From the IMG/VR virus record IMGVR_UViG_3300023242_000538, positions 1 through 30,874 of that record: a stretch of 30,874 nt of DNA. One strand, written 5' to 3'. The notes under the pieces are model-generated. The model made no database searches. It saw only the letters and a list, made by a program, of their open reading frames with translations, and had not been told where the DNA came from. This stretch comes from a virus. The translations under genes were made by a program, and so were the position numbers. The first letter of the stretch is position 1. Each line of letters opens with the position of its first letter. Below are positions 21,938 through 30,298 of the stretch, one piece after another.

Positions 21938-24772
21938 ATGGCTGAAGAGATAGTAATAGGAAAATTAATAATCGATAACTCCGACCTTGACCGAGCGCTG
22001 CTGGATTCAAAGAAAGCGGTCATTGATTTGGAAAACGAGCAAAAGAAGCTAAAAAAGGAAACCGATAACCTCTCGGGGGCAAACGAGGAGCAGCTTAAGA
22101 CCTTCGTAGCAAACGAGGGCCAACTTAAGAAAGCCCGCGCGGAATATTCAGCTAATCAAAAAACAGTACTCGAGCTTACCAAGGCGCAAACGGGGCTAGA
22201 TGCGTCTTTAGTTCAAAATATCAAAACGCAGGAGCAAGCGGCAACGAACACAAAGGAGTTAATTGCAGCGCGTCGCCTAATTGACACGACCACGGTTGAG
22301 GGCGCAAAAGCGATAACCGACATAAACGCTAAAATTGATTCAAATAATAAGCTAATAAAGGACAGCAGCTCGGCCCTAGAGCAGCAGAAAAGCAACGTAG
22401 GTAACTACCCGCAGCTCTTAGGCGCGGTGAGTTCATCCTTTAGCGGGGCAACTACTCAAATAGTGGGATTTGCGCAGCAGGGCAAGGCCGTAATTGGTGA
22501 GTTGACGGGCACAATTAGCAATTTCAGAGTAGCGCAGGAGGCAAGTAAAACCGCGTCCCAAACCTTAGCAACCGCGCAAGCCGCGCAGAACGTGGCAACG
22601 CAAGCCGCGACAGTAGCGGAAACACAAAGAACGGCTGCAGGGTTCCAATATGCTGCTGGTAAGGCTACACAAACAGAGGTAGAGGCGGCTAATACGGCGG
22701 CAACCGCGGCAAATGCAGCGGCAACAGCGGCGCAAGCCACAACGCAGACCGCGGCAACAGCGGCAACCGTAACCTCGACAGTAGCAACCAAGGCGTTAAA
22801 CATAGCCCTTCTAGCTATTCCGCTGGTGGCTATCTTAGCGGTGCTCGTTCCCTTTATTAGTTTCTTATCGTCCACCCAAGAAGGACTAGATAAGATTACA
22901 GCGGTAACACGTCCGCTCGTAGCAATATTCCAGTCCTTTATTGGAGTATTGCAAAACGCGGGTAAGTCCCTATTTGATACCTTTACCAATCCAAAGCAGG
23001 CACTCGAGGACTTGACAGAATTTGTCAAGACGAATTTAATTAATCGCTTTAAAGCGTTTGCGGTTATACTCGACGGAATTGTTAATTTAGATTTCGCAAA
23101 AGTTGGTAACGGTATAGCTCAAGCCACAACGGGAGTTGAAAACTTAGGCGGTAAAATAGCAGGGGCGGCCAAGGAAACGGCTAAGTTTCTAGCGGACGCT
23201 GCCGCCCGAGGTACGCAAATTGACAAGCTAACCAAAAGTATCGAGGTCGCAGAAATTAATTTAAACAAGCAGACCCAGGAGAACATAACAAAACGTAAAG
23301 AGCTGGATAGGATCGTAAAGGACACCTCCCAATCCATTGAGGCGCGAGTAAAAGCGAACGAGCAGCAAAACGAACTAGCGCGGGAGCAGGCAAAACTTGA
23401 AAGCGGCATCCTGCAGCAAAAAATAAAACGCTTAATAATCGAGCAGCAGCTGAACGATACAAATAGAAAAGGTAACAAAGAACTTGCAGACTTGGAAGCG
23501 CAGCAGGCCAAAATAAACCAAGGCGTAATAGACGAGGAGCTCGCAGGTTCGCGCGTAGTAGCAACGGCTAATAAAGAGAAACGAGCGCAAGAGTTAACCG
23601 CTGCCAAGGCCGCCGTTGACTTTGCAAACAAGGAAGCCCGCAACAGGATTGACCTCATCAAAGCCGAGGCCGCAGCAAGCAACTTAACCGCCGACCAACG
23701 GATTGAAAACGCTCAAAAAGTATTCAACCTTGAGAACGCGCTAGCTCTTAAGACGACAACGGGCAGCGACCGAACTAAGGCACAGCTCCAAATAAGACAA
23801 GAGCTATCTAGCCAAATTTTGGCCATTGCAGCCGAGCAAATAGATAAGGAATTGCAAGCGCAAAAGAAAGCGTTTGCAGAAAATAAAAAGCTAAACCAAG
23901 AGCAGCTAGACGCGCTAGTGTTAAGCGCAAACGACCTAGCAACGGCTCAAGTGCTGCTACTTGACAAGCGACTGTTAAGCGAGCGAGCCTACGCCGAGGA
24001 GGTGCTAAAGATTAACGCGGGTAAGAACGAGAGCATAGCTATAGCGACCGCTGCATTTGACGAGGGGGAGAAAGTACGGCTACAGGTTAAAGCGTCTAAC
24101 GATAGAGCGCTGGAGGAGGTTGCCTTTCAGATTAGACTGCAAGACATTACAGACCGCGACGCTACAGAGCAAGAGATTAAAACCGAACTACTAGCGGCCA
24201 ACTACGCTAGAGACCTAGAACTGTTAGACGCGGCCCTAGCTTCACAAACAATTAGCGAGGACGTTTTTAGAGCGAAAAAAGAACTAGCCGAAAAGAAATT
24301 TAACAGCGATAGTCTCAAAAACGATAGAATTTTAGCGGCGCAGAAGCGGGCTAATACAGCAGGGGTGGTGCAGGACGGCATTGCAGCTCTCGCGAGCCTG
24401 TTTGGCGAAAGCAAAGCCCTATCTGTAGCCTCGGCACTCGTGAATACTTATCTAGGAATTACGGCGGCACTTGCAGCACCTACGCTATCGCAGCGAATTA
24501 TAGGGATCACACTTGCAACAGCTACAGGATTCGCAGCGGTTAAGAACATTTTAAAAACGAACCGAACAAGCAGCTCCATAGACAGCGGTTCAGCGGCTCC
24601 CGTAACTACATCAGGCTCTGGTTCGTTCGTGAACAATTCGCAGACCTCAACAATAGCAACGGTAAGCACTGCCCCCGTTGAGAGTAACACGATTGTAACG
24701 CCGCCCGTTCTAGTGCTGGAGAGCTTCTTAGAGGTGCAGAACCAAGTAGCTATTAAAGTGAAGAGCGAGTAA
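21938..24772 (+). CDS. Tape measure protein
   Basis: The product has 944 residues. Long Ala/Gln/Glu/Lys-rich coiled-coil stretches make up residues about 20-280 and 420-800, with Ala-Ala-Thr repeats around 200-275, and a hydrophobic segment about 287-312 (LNIALLAIPLVAILAVLVPF) is typical of tape measures that enter the cell membrane. A low-complexity Ser/Thr/Gly tail is near the end. At roughly 0.15 nm per residue it would specify a tail of about 140 nm. It is the last gene of its unit; the next gene, on the opposite strand, ends 1 bp away. Confidence 0.9.
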   Translation: MAEEIVIGKLIIDNSDLDRALLDSKKAVIDLENEQKKLKKETDNLSGANEEQLKTFVANEGQLKKARAEYSANQKTVLELTKAQTGLDASLVQNIKTQEQAATNTKELIAARRLIDTTTVEGAKAITDINAKIDSNNKLIKDSSSALEQQKSNVGNYPQLLGAVSSSFSGATTQIVGFAQQGKAVIGELTGTISNFRVAQEASKTASQTLATAQAAQNVATQAATVAETQRTAAGFQYAAGKATQTEVEAANTAATAANAAATAAQATTQTAATAATVTSTVATKALNIALLAIPLVAILAVLVPFISFLSSTQEGLDKITAVTRPLVAIFQSFIGVLQNAGKSLFDTFTNPKQALEDLTEFVKTNLINRFKAFAVILDGIVNLDFAKVGNGIAQATTGVENLGGKIAGAAKETAKFLADAAARGTQIDKLTKSIEVAEINLNKQTQENITKRKELDRIVKDTSQSIEARVKANEQQNELAREQAKLESGILQQKIKRLIIEQQLNDTNRKGNKELADLEAQQAKINQGVIDEELAGSRVVATANKEKRAQELTAAKAAVDFANKEARNRIDLIKAEAAASNLTADQRIENAQKVFNLENALALKTTTGSDRTKAQLQIRQELSSQILAIAAEQIDKELQAQKKAFAENKKLNQEQLDALVLSANDLATAQVLLLDKRLLSERAYAEEVLKINAGKNESIAIATAAFDEGEKVRLQVKASNDRALEEVAFQIRLQDITDRDATEQEIKTELLAANYARDLELLDAALASQTISEDVFRAKKELAEKKFNSDSLKNDRILAAQKRANTAGVVQDGIAALASLFGESKALSVASALVNTYLGITAALAAPTLSQRIIGITLATATGFAAVKNILKTNRTSSSIDSGSAAPVTTSGSGSFVNNSQTSTIATVSTAPVESNTIVTPPVLVLESFLEVQNQVAIKVKSE

Positions 24773-24773
24773 A

Positions 24774-25013
24774 CTAAAGCAGTGCTGTAATTAAGTAATA
24801 CCCCGTAACCGCCCCTAAGCCCGCGCCTAACGCGTAGATTAGTTTGTCCTTGAACTCCGACAGAGCGACTTTTGAGACGTTATAGCTCCAGAGTAGGCTA
24901 ATTGTAAAACTCGCTAAAAAAATACCTAGAACGAAACCTTTAGCAATTAAAACGGTGTTAACCGCGACTAGTCCAATTTGCACGTATGCAGTTATAAAAA
25001 TTTTGTATTTCAT
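24774..25013 (-). CDS. Small multi-span membrane protein
   Basis: The product has 79 residues with two or three membrane helices (about 5-24, 26-44, 58-79) and a short polar loop (NVSKVALSEFKDK). A similar NV-x-K-V-A ... D+LIYA-G-A-x-G pattern occurs in small unknown membrane proteins of other phages. It is convergent with the tape measure gene, with 1 bp between stops. Its start is preceded by an A-rich leader similar to that of the other minus-strand gene. Holin or superinfection-exclusion roles are possible but unproven. Confidence 0.75.
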   Translation of the reverse strand: MKYKIFITAYVQIGLVAVNTVLIAKGFVLGIFLASFTISLLWSYNVSKVALSEFKDKLIYALGAGLGAVTGYYLITALL

Positions 25014-25031
25014 ATTTTTGTTTTTAAAATT

Positions 25032-25060
25032 AAGCCCCTACATAGTGCAGGGGCTTTTTA
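25032..25060. terminator. Bidirectional-type terminator within the minus-strand island
   Basis: AAGCCCCT (25032-25039) pairs with AGGGGCTT (25049-25056) around a 9-nt loop. A T run follows on the plus strand, and T-rich sequence (TTAATTTT) follows on the minus strand. On the plus strand it would stop late transcripts coming from the tape measure gene. On the minus strand it lies upstream of the membrane protein gene, so that gene may be expressed by readthrough or from a separate, unseen promoter. Confidence 0.7.
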
Positions 25061-25198
25061 TCTTCGTCTTTCCGAAGCGTCAGTCTCGCCTTAATTTGGC
25101 CGTATGAAATTTTACACCCCGAAGCTTCGGCCAACGCATTAAGACTAGCGACCTTACCGACAAGTAAAGATTCAAATGAAAGCTTGGGTATTAGACTA

Positions 25199-25390
25199 TT
25201 ATTTATTAAACGCCTTAAGCACAACTCGGCCCAGAAAAAATTTATTTCTAAAGTTATCCCAAACCGTAAAAACCGAAGTTTTAAAGAAGTTAGGCCGAGC
25301 GTTTACATAAGGGGCGTCCTTTGTTATTGGGTTGGTTAAAACTCCGTTTTTGAAAATTTTAACATAAGGCTTGTTTTTAATAGTATTCAT
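25199..25390 (-). CDS. Small basic protein on minus strand, unknown
   Basis: The product has 63 residues (MNTIKNKPYVKIFKNGVLTN... KAFNK), with many aromatic and basic residues. The start PYVKIFKNGVLTNPITKDAPYVN resembles short proteins seen in other Bacteroidota phages whose function is unknown. It has a clear promoter of its own on the minus strand 27 nt upstream. After its stop, another reading frame continues with protein-like sequence to 25030, but lacks an ATG start. Confidence 0.65.
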   Translation of the reverse strand: MNTIKNKPYVKIFKNGVLTNPITKDAPYVNARPNFFKTSVFTVWDNFRNKFFLGRVVLKAFNK

Positions 25391-25417
25391 AATATTTGGT
25401 TTTAAAAATTTATTTCA

Positions 25418-25449
25418 CAAAAATATAAAAGTTTTTTATCTTATGCAAA
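25418..25449 (-). promoter_or_regulatory. Minus-strand promoter
   Basis: Read on the minus strand, TTTG (25446-25449) and TATTTTTG (25418-25425) are separated by 20 bp, followed by a 27-nt leader to the ATG at 25390. It fits the Bacteroidota consensus well. Confidence 0.75.
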
Positions 25450-25510
25450 TATTATTTATCTATTGAAATAAAAAAGCTATAACTGTTATCTATTATTGAA
25501 AAAGTTTATT

Positions 25511-25518
25511 TACATTTG
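25511..25518 (+). promoter_or_regulatory. Promoter -7 box of the head-gene unit
   Basis: TACATTTG at 25511-25518 lies 4 nt before the ATG at 25523. No TTTG is at the proper -33 distance. Two related segments, TTATCTATTGAAA (25456-25468) and TTATCTATTATTGAAA (25486-25501), lie upstream and could bind a regulator shared with the divergent minus-strand promoter. Confidence 0.55.
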
Positions 25519-25522
25519 CTTT

Positions 25523-25762
25523 ATGATAGATTTTATCAATGCGTTAACGAGCAGCATAACTTCCAAACATACAGACGAATCTCTACGCCGCTCAACTATT
25601 TGCGCGGGTTGTCCAGAGAAAAGTGAAAAGTTTTACGCTGCTTTTGTTAATGCTGAAATAAAAGACGTTCAAGGCTACGTTTGCGACAGGTGCGCTTGTC
25701 CTATTGCCACTAAAGTATTTGCTAAAGATAAAAGTAACATTTGCGAAAAATGGTTGAAATAA
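25523..25762 (+). CDS. Small Cys-rich zinc-ribbon-like protein
   Basis: The product has 79 residues from the ATG at 25523; an in-frame TTG at 25496 lies upstream of the promoter box and is rejected. Cysteines are arranged as C27-x2-C30 and C54-x2-C57-x-C59 with C74 near the end, the spacing of a small zinc-binding fold. It is the first gene of the head unit and overlaps the protease gene by 13 nt. The function is unknown; similar small Cys proteins occur in Bacteroidota phages. Confidence 0.7.
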   Translation: MIDFINALTSSITSKHTDESLRRSTICAGCPEKSEKFYAAFVNAEIKDVQGYVCDRCACPIATKVFAKDKSNICEKWLK

Positions 25763-26241
25763 ACATAGTAGGGGCGTTTGAGGCCGCAATGGAAAATAAG
25801 TTTAACCGCGACATCGTAGACCTAAAGAAGGGCGATGTAGTTGTTTTCAACATCACTTCACACGGTGGAGAGGTTGAAACCCTTAAACGAATGGCAGCGA
25901 AGGTTTACGCTCTTAAGGAGCGCGGGGTGCAGGTTGTTACGTTTGTCCCCGATTACGCAGAGAGCGCGGGCTTTTTCTTTTTTCTATTGGGAGACCACAG
26001 AGAAATGGCAGAGAATGCCTCAGTCCACTACCACAGCCCGAGAGTATTACTAGAGCAGGGCTTTACGGCAACCAAGAGCAGCCTTACGGGACTACTTACC
26101 GATATAACCGCTTACCAAGACTTTACAAGTAACCTATTCCGCTCTAGCTGCGACATAAGCGAGGATATTTTTGCGCTGCTAGAAAACAGCGAGCTCCCGA
26201 TGAATAGGTCAAATTTACTAACCTTAGGAATTATTAACTAA
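25750..26241 (+). CDS. ClpP-like prohead protease
   Basis: The product has 163 residues from the ATG at 25750. It follows the Clp/S14 pattern: the substrate-binding loop SHGGE (37-41), the nucleophile Ser72 in YAESAGFFF, and the catalytic His95 in VHYHSPR, with the expected spacing of about 23 residues. Its place directly before the scaffold-like and capsid genes makes it the prohead maturation protease. It is shorter than host ClpP (about 195 residues), as is usual for phage versions. Confidence 0.85.
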   Translation: MVEINIVGAFEAAMENKFNRDIVDLKKGDVVVFNITSHGGEVETLKRMAAKVYALKERGVQVVTFVPDYAESAGFFFFLLGDHREMAENASVHYHSPRVLLEQGFTATKSSLTGLLTDITAYQDFTSNLFRSSCDISEDIFALLENSELPMNRSNLLTLGIIN

Positions 26242-26254
26242 ACATAATTTACCA

Positions 26255-26710
26255 ATGAAAATTAAAAATCCAATTTTGGCCAGCATGCTCGCCAAGTTAG
26301 GCGTCGAAGTGAAAGCCGAGCTAATCGTGGACGACACGAACGGCCTATCTATTACTTTCCCCGATATTTCGGACGTCGTAGAAATTGCAGAAGGTGTGGC
26401 GGTGAACGCTCCAGACGGTACTTATACAGTAGCTGACGGTGAGAACACAATCACGATGACTGTGTTAGGCGGTATTGTAACGGCTTACGAGCTTACTACT
26501 CCCGCCGCTCCAGACGCGCCAGTAGAGGCAAACGCGGAAGTACTTGCAGTGCTTGAGGCCGTTGTAGAGGCAAACGTTAAGGCTAACGGCTTAATCGTAG
26601 CACTACAGGCAGAAATGAAGGCCTTAAAAGTTTCTTTGAAACACGAGGGCCAACAAGCTCCAGCGGCTGCTGCTGGTAAAACGAATCCACAATTTAAAAT
26701 TCTAGGATAA
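26255..26710 (+). CDS. Scaffold-like/head protein
   Basis: The product has 151 residues. A small domain (about 1-85) with the pattern DGTYTVADGENTITMTVLGG is followed by an Ala/Glu-rich helix (PVEANAEVLAVLEAVVEANVKANGLIVALQAEMKALK) of coiled-coil character. The combination and the place between protease and major capsid protein fit the internal scaffold or a core protein cleaved by the protease. No direct homology can be proven from memory. Confidence 0.65.
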   Translation: MKIKNPILASMLAKLGVEVKAELIVDDTNGLSITFPDISDVVEIAEGVAVNAPDGTYTVADGENTITMTVLGGIVTAYELTTPAAPDAPVEANAEVLAVLEAVVEANVKANGLIVALQAEMKALKVSLKHEGQQAPAAAAGKTNPQFKILG

Positions 26711-26711
26711 A

Positions 26712-27746
26712 ATGGCTACATTGAATCAAGTATGCATCCCTGCGGGGAGAGTTATAGAGGGTGTTTTTGAGCTAAGCTCAATCGAGGAGGCGTTATCAAT
26801 CTCATCTTTAAAGTACAACACTACTTTACAAGTAGATGCTGACAGCCTGTTTTTATCACCAGAGGCCATAGCGGACGCTGTAGCTATGGTAGGCTGCGAA
26901 ATTACGGAATCGTGCGACCTTCCTGCTGTTTTGGAATCAAAGCAGTATAATTTTATGGCGAGTTGTAACCTATGTTTGAACGAGTTGACCTTGAACGAGC
27001 GAAAGGCGTTCGGAATTAACACATCAAAACCAGAGCCAACTGCGTCACTCTCAACACGTTACGAAACGCGTTTCATCGCTAACATTTTGAACTCAACGCG
27101 AAAAATCAACTGGTTAGGCTCAAAGGCTTATGTAGCGGCTAACTTAGCCAACGCGGCCCTGTTACCGAACTACACTAAAGTGGACGGTATCTGGACTAAG
27201 ATAGTAGCACTGTCTCCAGCAGCCCCACGTTACACTATCGAAAAGAACGCAGAGCTAACCAAGGTTTTACAAACTACTTGGACGGGCGATGAGGTTTTAG
27301 ATGTGATTGAGGATATGAGACTATTGCAGTCCGCTACAATGGCGACAGTTGTAGATACTCTTAAATTTGTGCAAATTACGGCAGAAATGTACGACGCTCT
27401 TATTCGCTCTATGCGATTGAAAGATTTCGACTTATGCTGCGTAGGTTCTTTAGCTTCACAGGTATCTGGAGGGGTTGAAATTCCTGTAATTTTGTACGGT
27501 GATTTAACCATTGTTAAATACACTGAATTGTCGGCTGCAATCCGTGACTTGGCCCTTGTAGGCAACGCGTGGAACTTGCCTAACCGAGTAGTGATGTCGT
27601 TAGGCTTGCCTATCGTTAACTACACACAAGCGGGATCCTTTGAGGAGGACTTTACAGCGGTGAACGGAAAATATCTAGCTTCTTACAGTCTAACGACTGC
27701 AATAGTTGACCCTTTTCCTGCGGATTTCTACGTATTAGGCTACTAA
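26712..27746 (+). CDS. Major capsid protein (putative)
   Basis: The product has 344 residues and lies directly after the protease and scaffold-like genes (1 nt gap). It has an HK97-fold-like pattern: a variable N-terminal arm, VDGIWTKIVALSP and a long helix-turn region (EVLDVIEDMRLLQSATMATVVDTLKFVQITAEMYDALIRSM) like the spine helix and P-domain. Codon choice is clean and biased, as expected for a highly expressed gene. It contains an unusual number of cysteines near residues 60-95 (GCEITESC... CNLCLNE). Confidence 0.75.
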   Translation: MATLNQVCIPAGRVIEGVFELSSIEEALSISSLKYNTTLQVDADSLFLSPEAIADAVAMVGCEITESCDLPAVLESKQYNFMASCNLCLNELTLNERKAFGINTSKPEPTASLSTRYETRFIANILNSTRKINWLGSKAYVAANLANAALLPNYTKVDGIWTKIVALSPAAPRYTIEKNAELTKVLQTTWTGDEVLDVIEDMRLLQSATMATVVDTLKFVQITAEMYDALIRSMRLKDFDLCCVGSLASQVSGGVEIPVILYGDLTIVKYTELSAAIRDLALVGNAWNLPNRVVMSLGLPIVNYTQAGSFEEDFTAVNGKYLASYSLTTAIVDPFPADFYVLGY

Positions 27747-27763
27747 TTTAAAACCGAAACACT

Positions 27764-28378
27764 ATGGCACTATGTTACAAGCCAGCGGACGTCTTAAAGG
27801 CGTGCGATTCGGCAGACTTAAACGCCCTCTCAGGGGGGCTTTTAATCAATTTAAAAGCGTTCAAGGCGGTAAAGGCTACTGGTAAGAAATTTACCTACGA
27901 CGAAATCACTGTAGTTGATCCAACTACCAACGCTTACCCTGTTGTAGGTAGCGACTTCTACCCCGTTCTAGTTGAGTGGGAGAAAAACGCCGTCAAGCCT
28001 AACTATGAGGTTGTATCTAGCGACGTTAAGAAGGACACATACGTACAAGTAGCTAGCGGGCTAATCATTGCAAACAGCGAAAGCGATGCAGGAAAAGAGG
28101 CGGTTATGTCTTTAGCAACGGAAAAGTACGTTTTGGTTTACGCACTCTCTGGAGTAGCTGACGAGGTAGATACTTACCAAGTGTTAGGCTCAAAAAACGG
28201 CTTACAGTTCGTCGTAGAGCCGACTAGCGATGAAGTAGGCGGCCGCGTTACGGGAACATTGCGAAGCCTTAACGGTGGAGCAGAGGGTAACCCAAACGGG
28301 TACAACTTCTTACTTGACGGCGGACTAGCTGCAACTGACACGCTATTCAATAACCGTTTTAATACTGTAATTGTATAA
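27764..28378 (+). CDS. Virion-associated protein, unknown (possible tail tube or decoration)
   Basis: The product has 204 residues, is mixed alpha/beta and has a Gly/Asn-rich C-terminal part (YQVLGSKNGLQF... GGRVTGTLRSLNGGAEGNPNGYNF). Its start context and gene order put it in the structural block right after the capsid gene. The C-terminal pattern reminds me of tail tube-like or decoration proteins, but I cannot decide between them. The stop overlaps the start of the next gene (TAATGA). Confidence 0.55.
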   Translation: MALCYKPADVLKACDSADLNALSGGLLINLKAFKAVKATGKKFTYDEITVVDPTTNAYPVVGSDFYPVLVEWEKNAVKPNYEVVSSDVKKDTYVQVASGLIIANSESDAGKEAVMSLATEKYVLVYALSGVADEVDTYQVLGSKNGLQFVVEPTSDEVGGRVTGTLRSLNGGAEGNPNGYNFLLDGGLAATDTLFNNRFNTVIV

Positions 28379-28833
28379 TGACTTCCCAAGAGTTCAACGC
28401 CTTACCTGTAGAGGTAAGGCGTTTTATAACGGCCCACGCGGGATGCTTAGGATGCGGAGGCAACGCAGCGCAGAAATTAACTAAGGCTTACGGGCTTTAT
28501 AAAGCACATAAAAAGATGAAAGCTTACCAATTACACGGCGGCGGTATCAACTACCTAAAAGACGGCCAAAAAGGAGTGCTCTATCCAATAGACACAAACG
28601 ACACAGCGGAGGCTATCCGTAAAAAAATAGAAATTGCAAAAGCAATACACGCGGCAAGTCCGCACGTATTCACTATCTTTGACGAGGCCGCTATAGCTGA
28701 ACTGCTTGAGGGCCTAGAGCCTGCGAAAGTGGTCAACTTAGACAAGCCCTTCGTAAAACACCAGTCACCAAAACGGGCGGGTAACGGAAAATTTCAAAAG
28801 AAGGAGCCGACTGTAGATGAGGACGAAATTTAA
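28378..28833 (+). CDS. Unknown protein between capsid and portal genes
   Basis: The product has 151 residues. The N-terminal part carries HAGCLGCGG (a Cys-x2-Cys) and basic helices (KAHKKMKAYQLHGGG), and the C-terminal part is acidic (KKEPTVDEDEI). The short acidic DEDEI tail is the same as in the SSB-like protein at 3621-4154. Its function is unknown; it could be a head-completion or assembly factor. Confidence 0.55.
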   Translation: MTSQEFNALPVEVRRFITAHAGCLGCGGNAAQKLTKAYGLYKAHKKMKAYQLHGGGINYLKDGQKGVLYPIDTNDTAEAIRKKIEIAKAIHAASPHVFTIFDEAAIAELLEGLEPAKVVNLDKPFVKHQSPKRAGNGKFQKKEPTVDEDEI

Positions 28834-28845
28834 AACATAATAATT

Positions 28846-29880
28846 ATGTACACCGACTTTTTTAAAGTCAAAGGCAAAAAGAAAAGAAAAGCCGTCGATA
28901 CTAAAGGATACGTCCAATTAGACGGCGGCTTATTTTTTACAAGCCTTGACCAAGCCTACCTCAACAGCCCTACAGCGACTATGGCACTTTTAAAGTTCCA
29001 CGAGTACGCCGTGCCTACTAATCTATTGCAGAAGTATCAGGAGTTGTGGAAAAAGATTGAGAGCGACTACATCCGGTACGGGTATTACATGATATTGGTA
29101 TCTTATAACGTCGATGCAGAGGCTATACAGTGGGACTATTTGAACCCTAAGAAGTTCTTAGTTAAAGATTTCGACGACAACGACAACGCCTCTACTTTTA
29201 TAAATATTGTTTCTGACAAAGAGTACCCAACTTTTAACAGTTCAAAAAAAGTAGTGTTATCGCAATTTGAAAAAGAGGGTTTTAGTAAATTTGCGGGTCA
29301 AATTTATATGTATAACGATAGCTCACTACCTTACCGCGTTACTCCAATGTACAGCGTTATAAAGTGGATGCGTACCGAGGCAGACGCCTCAACCTATATA
29401 GATAAGGCCTGCGATAACGCAATGTTTGGAAACAATATTTTTATAGTTAAGAAGTCCAGCGCGGCAACCGAAACCGAAATAGCGGTACTAGATAGCGTTA
29501 AAGAGGCAATTAGTTCGACTAAGGGCGTTGACGAAGCAGGTCAAAACTTATTAATTGAATACAGCGGGGACATTGACGACGTATCAAAATTACTCTCTAA
29601 AGTCTCAATATCCAACGATTTTGAAGTAGATTTGCTGAACGCTGCCGACGCTAAAGCTAGCGAAAAAATAGCTATGGCTTGCTATGGCTTCCCTCTAATT
29701 TTGGTTAAGCAAAGCGAAGGTGTGTTCGGAAACAGTGGCGAGGCTATAGCAGTAGCGACTGCCGAGTGGGCTAAGACGTGCCAAAAAGAAGCGATTAACA
29801 TTTTGGACGGATTTAAAAAAATAGGATTTAAAATAACACAAGATGACACCACTATCGATCCCAACAACGCAGGAGCTTAG
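28846..29880 (+). CDS. Portal protein (putative)
   Basis: The product has 344 residues. It carries the general pattern of short HK97-type portals: PYRVTPMYSVIKWMRTEADASTYIDKAC with a following helical stem (about residues 155-200), and a C-terminal SNDFEVDLLNAADAKASEKIAMACYGFPLIL segment, with conserved tail residues near the end. It lies after the capsid block and overlaps the connector gene by 38 bp. It is shorter than most portals (about 400-500 residues), and the position after rather than before the capsid gene is unusual. The stop is TAG. Confidence 0.7.
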   Translation: MYTDFFKVKGKKKRKAVDTKGYVQLDGGLFFTSLDQAYLNSPTATMALLKFHEYAVPTNLLQKYQELWKKIESDYIRYGYYMILVSYNVDAEAIQWDYLNPKKFLVKDFDDNDNASTFINIVSDKEYPTFNSSKKVVLSQFEKEGFSKFAGQIYMYNDSSLPYRVTPMYSVIKWMRTEADASTYIDKACDNAMFGNNIFIVKKSSAATETEIAVLDSVKEAISSTKGVDEAGQNLLIEYSGDIDDVSKLLSKVSISNDFEVDLLNAADAKASEKIAMACYGFPLILVKQSEGVFGNSGEAIAVATAEWAKTCQKEAINILDGFKKIGFKITQDDTTIDPNNAGA

Positions 29881-30298
29881 AGCCTTTTACCCTGTTTCGT
29901 CGTCAATTACAGACGAGAAAAGACAGCAGCTGTTCGACTACGTTAAGAATCACATTTTAATTAAGATGTTCGGCTTTGAAGCTGCCTCAGGAATAGTGGC
30001 GGGCAGTATTGCAGGAGCTCCAAGCGCTACTTTTATTGGGTTCCAGAAATTCGTAGCCTTGCTCTGCGCTTACCAGGAGATTAAAGACCCTTTGGTATCT
30101 ACGAACTTCGGAGCTAAAATAATGGATAGAACGGGCGCAATTAACCCGACTAACGGGCAGAAGAGCATCACTCTCATAGATATTGAGAATACAATATCGA
30201 TACACTACAAAACAGCTCTAGTATTAATTAATGAAGGGAAGTACCAGGACGTACCTAATTGGGGCGGGTACTTCTCCTATAAAATATCTCGATTATGA
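29843..30298 (+). CDS. Head-tail connector-like protein
   Basis: The product has 151 residues, mostly helical in the first half (TDEKRQQLFDYVKNHILIKMFGF) and with the pattern of the small Bacteroidota phage connector/adaptor proteins (DUF6712-like) that follow the portal gene. It overlaps the portal by 38 bp and the next gene by 4 bp (ATGA), so expression is coupled. Confidence 0.6.
   Translation: MTPLSIPTTQELRAFYPVSSSITDEKRQQLFDYVKNHILIKMFGFEAASGIVAGSIAGAPSATFIGFQKFVALLCAYQEIKDPLVSTNFGAKIMDRTGAINPTNGQKSITLIDIENTISIHYKTALVLINEGKYQDVPNWGGYFSYKISRL

Noticed and set aside
22456-23682. Minus-strand frames of 100-190 codons opposite the tape measure gene
   Set aside because: Low-complexity Ala/Gln/Lys coding on the plus strand produces long stop-free Val/Ala/Ser frames on the other strand; not genes.
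25030-25224. Minus-strand frame of 64 codons after the 63-residue gene
   Set aside because: Only a TTG start is available, the end runs through the terminator hairpin at 25032-25060, and it overlaps the preceding gene. The sequence looks partly protein-like, so a frameshifted remnant is possible, but not enough to annotate.
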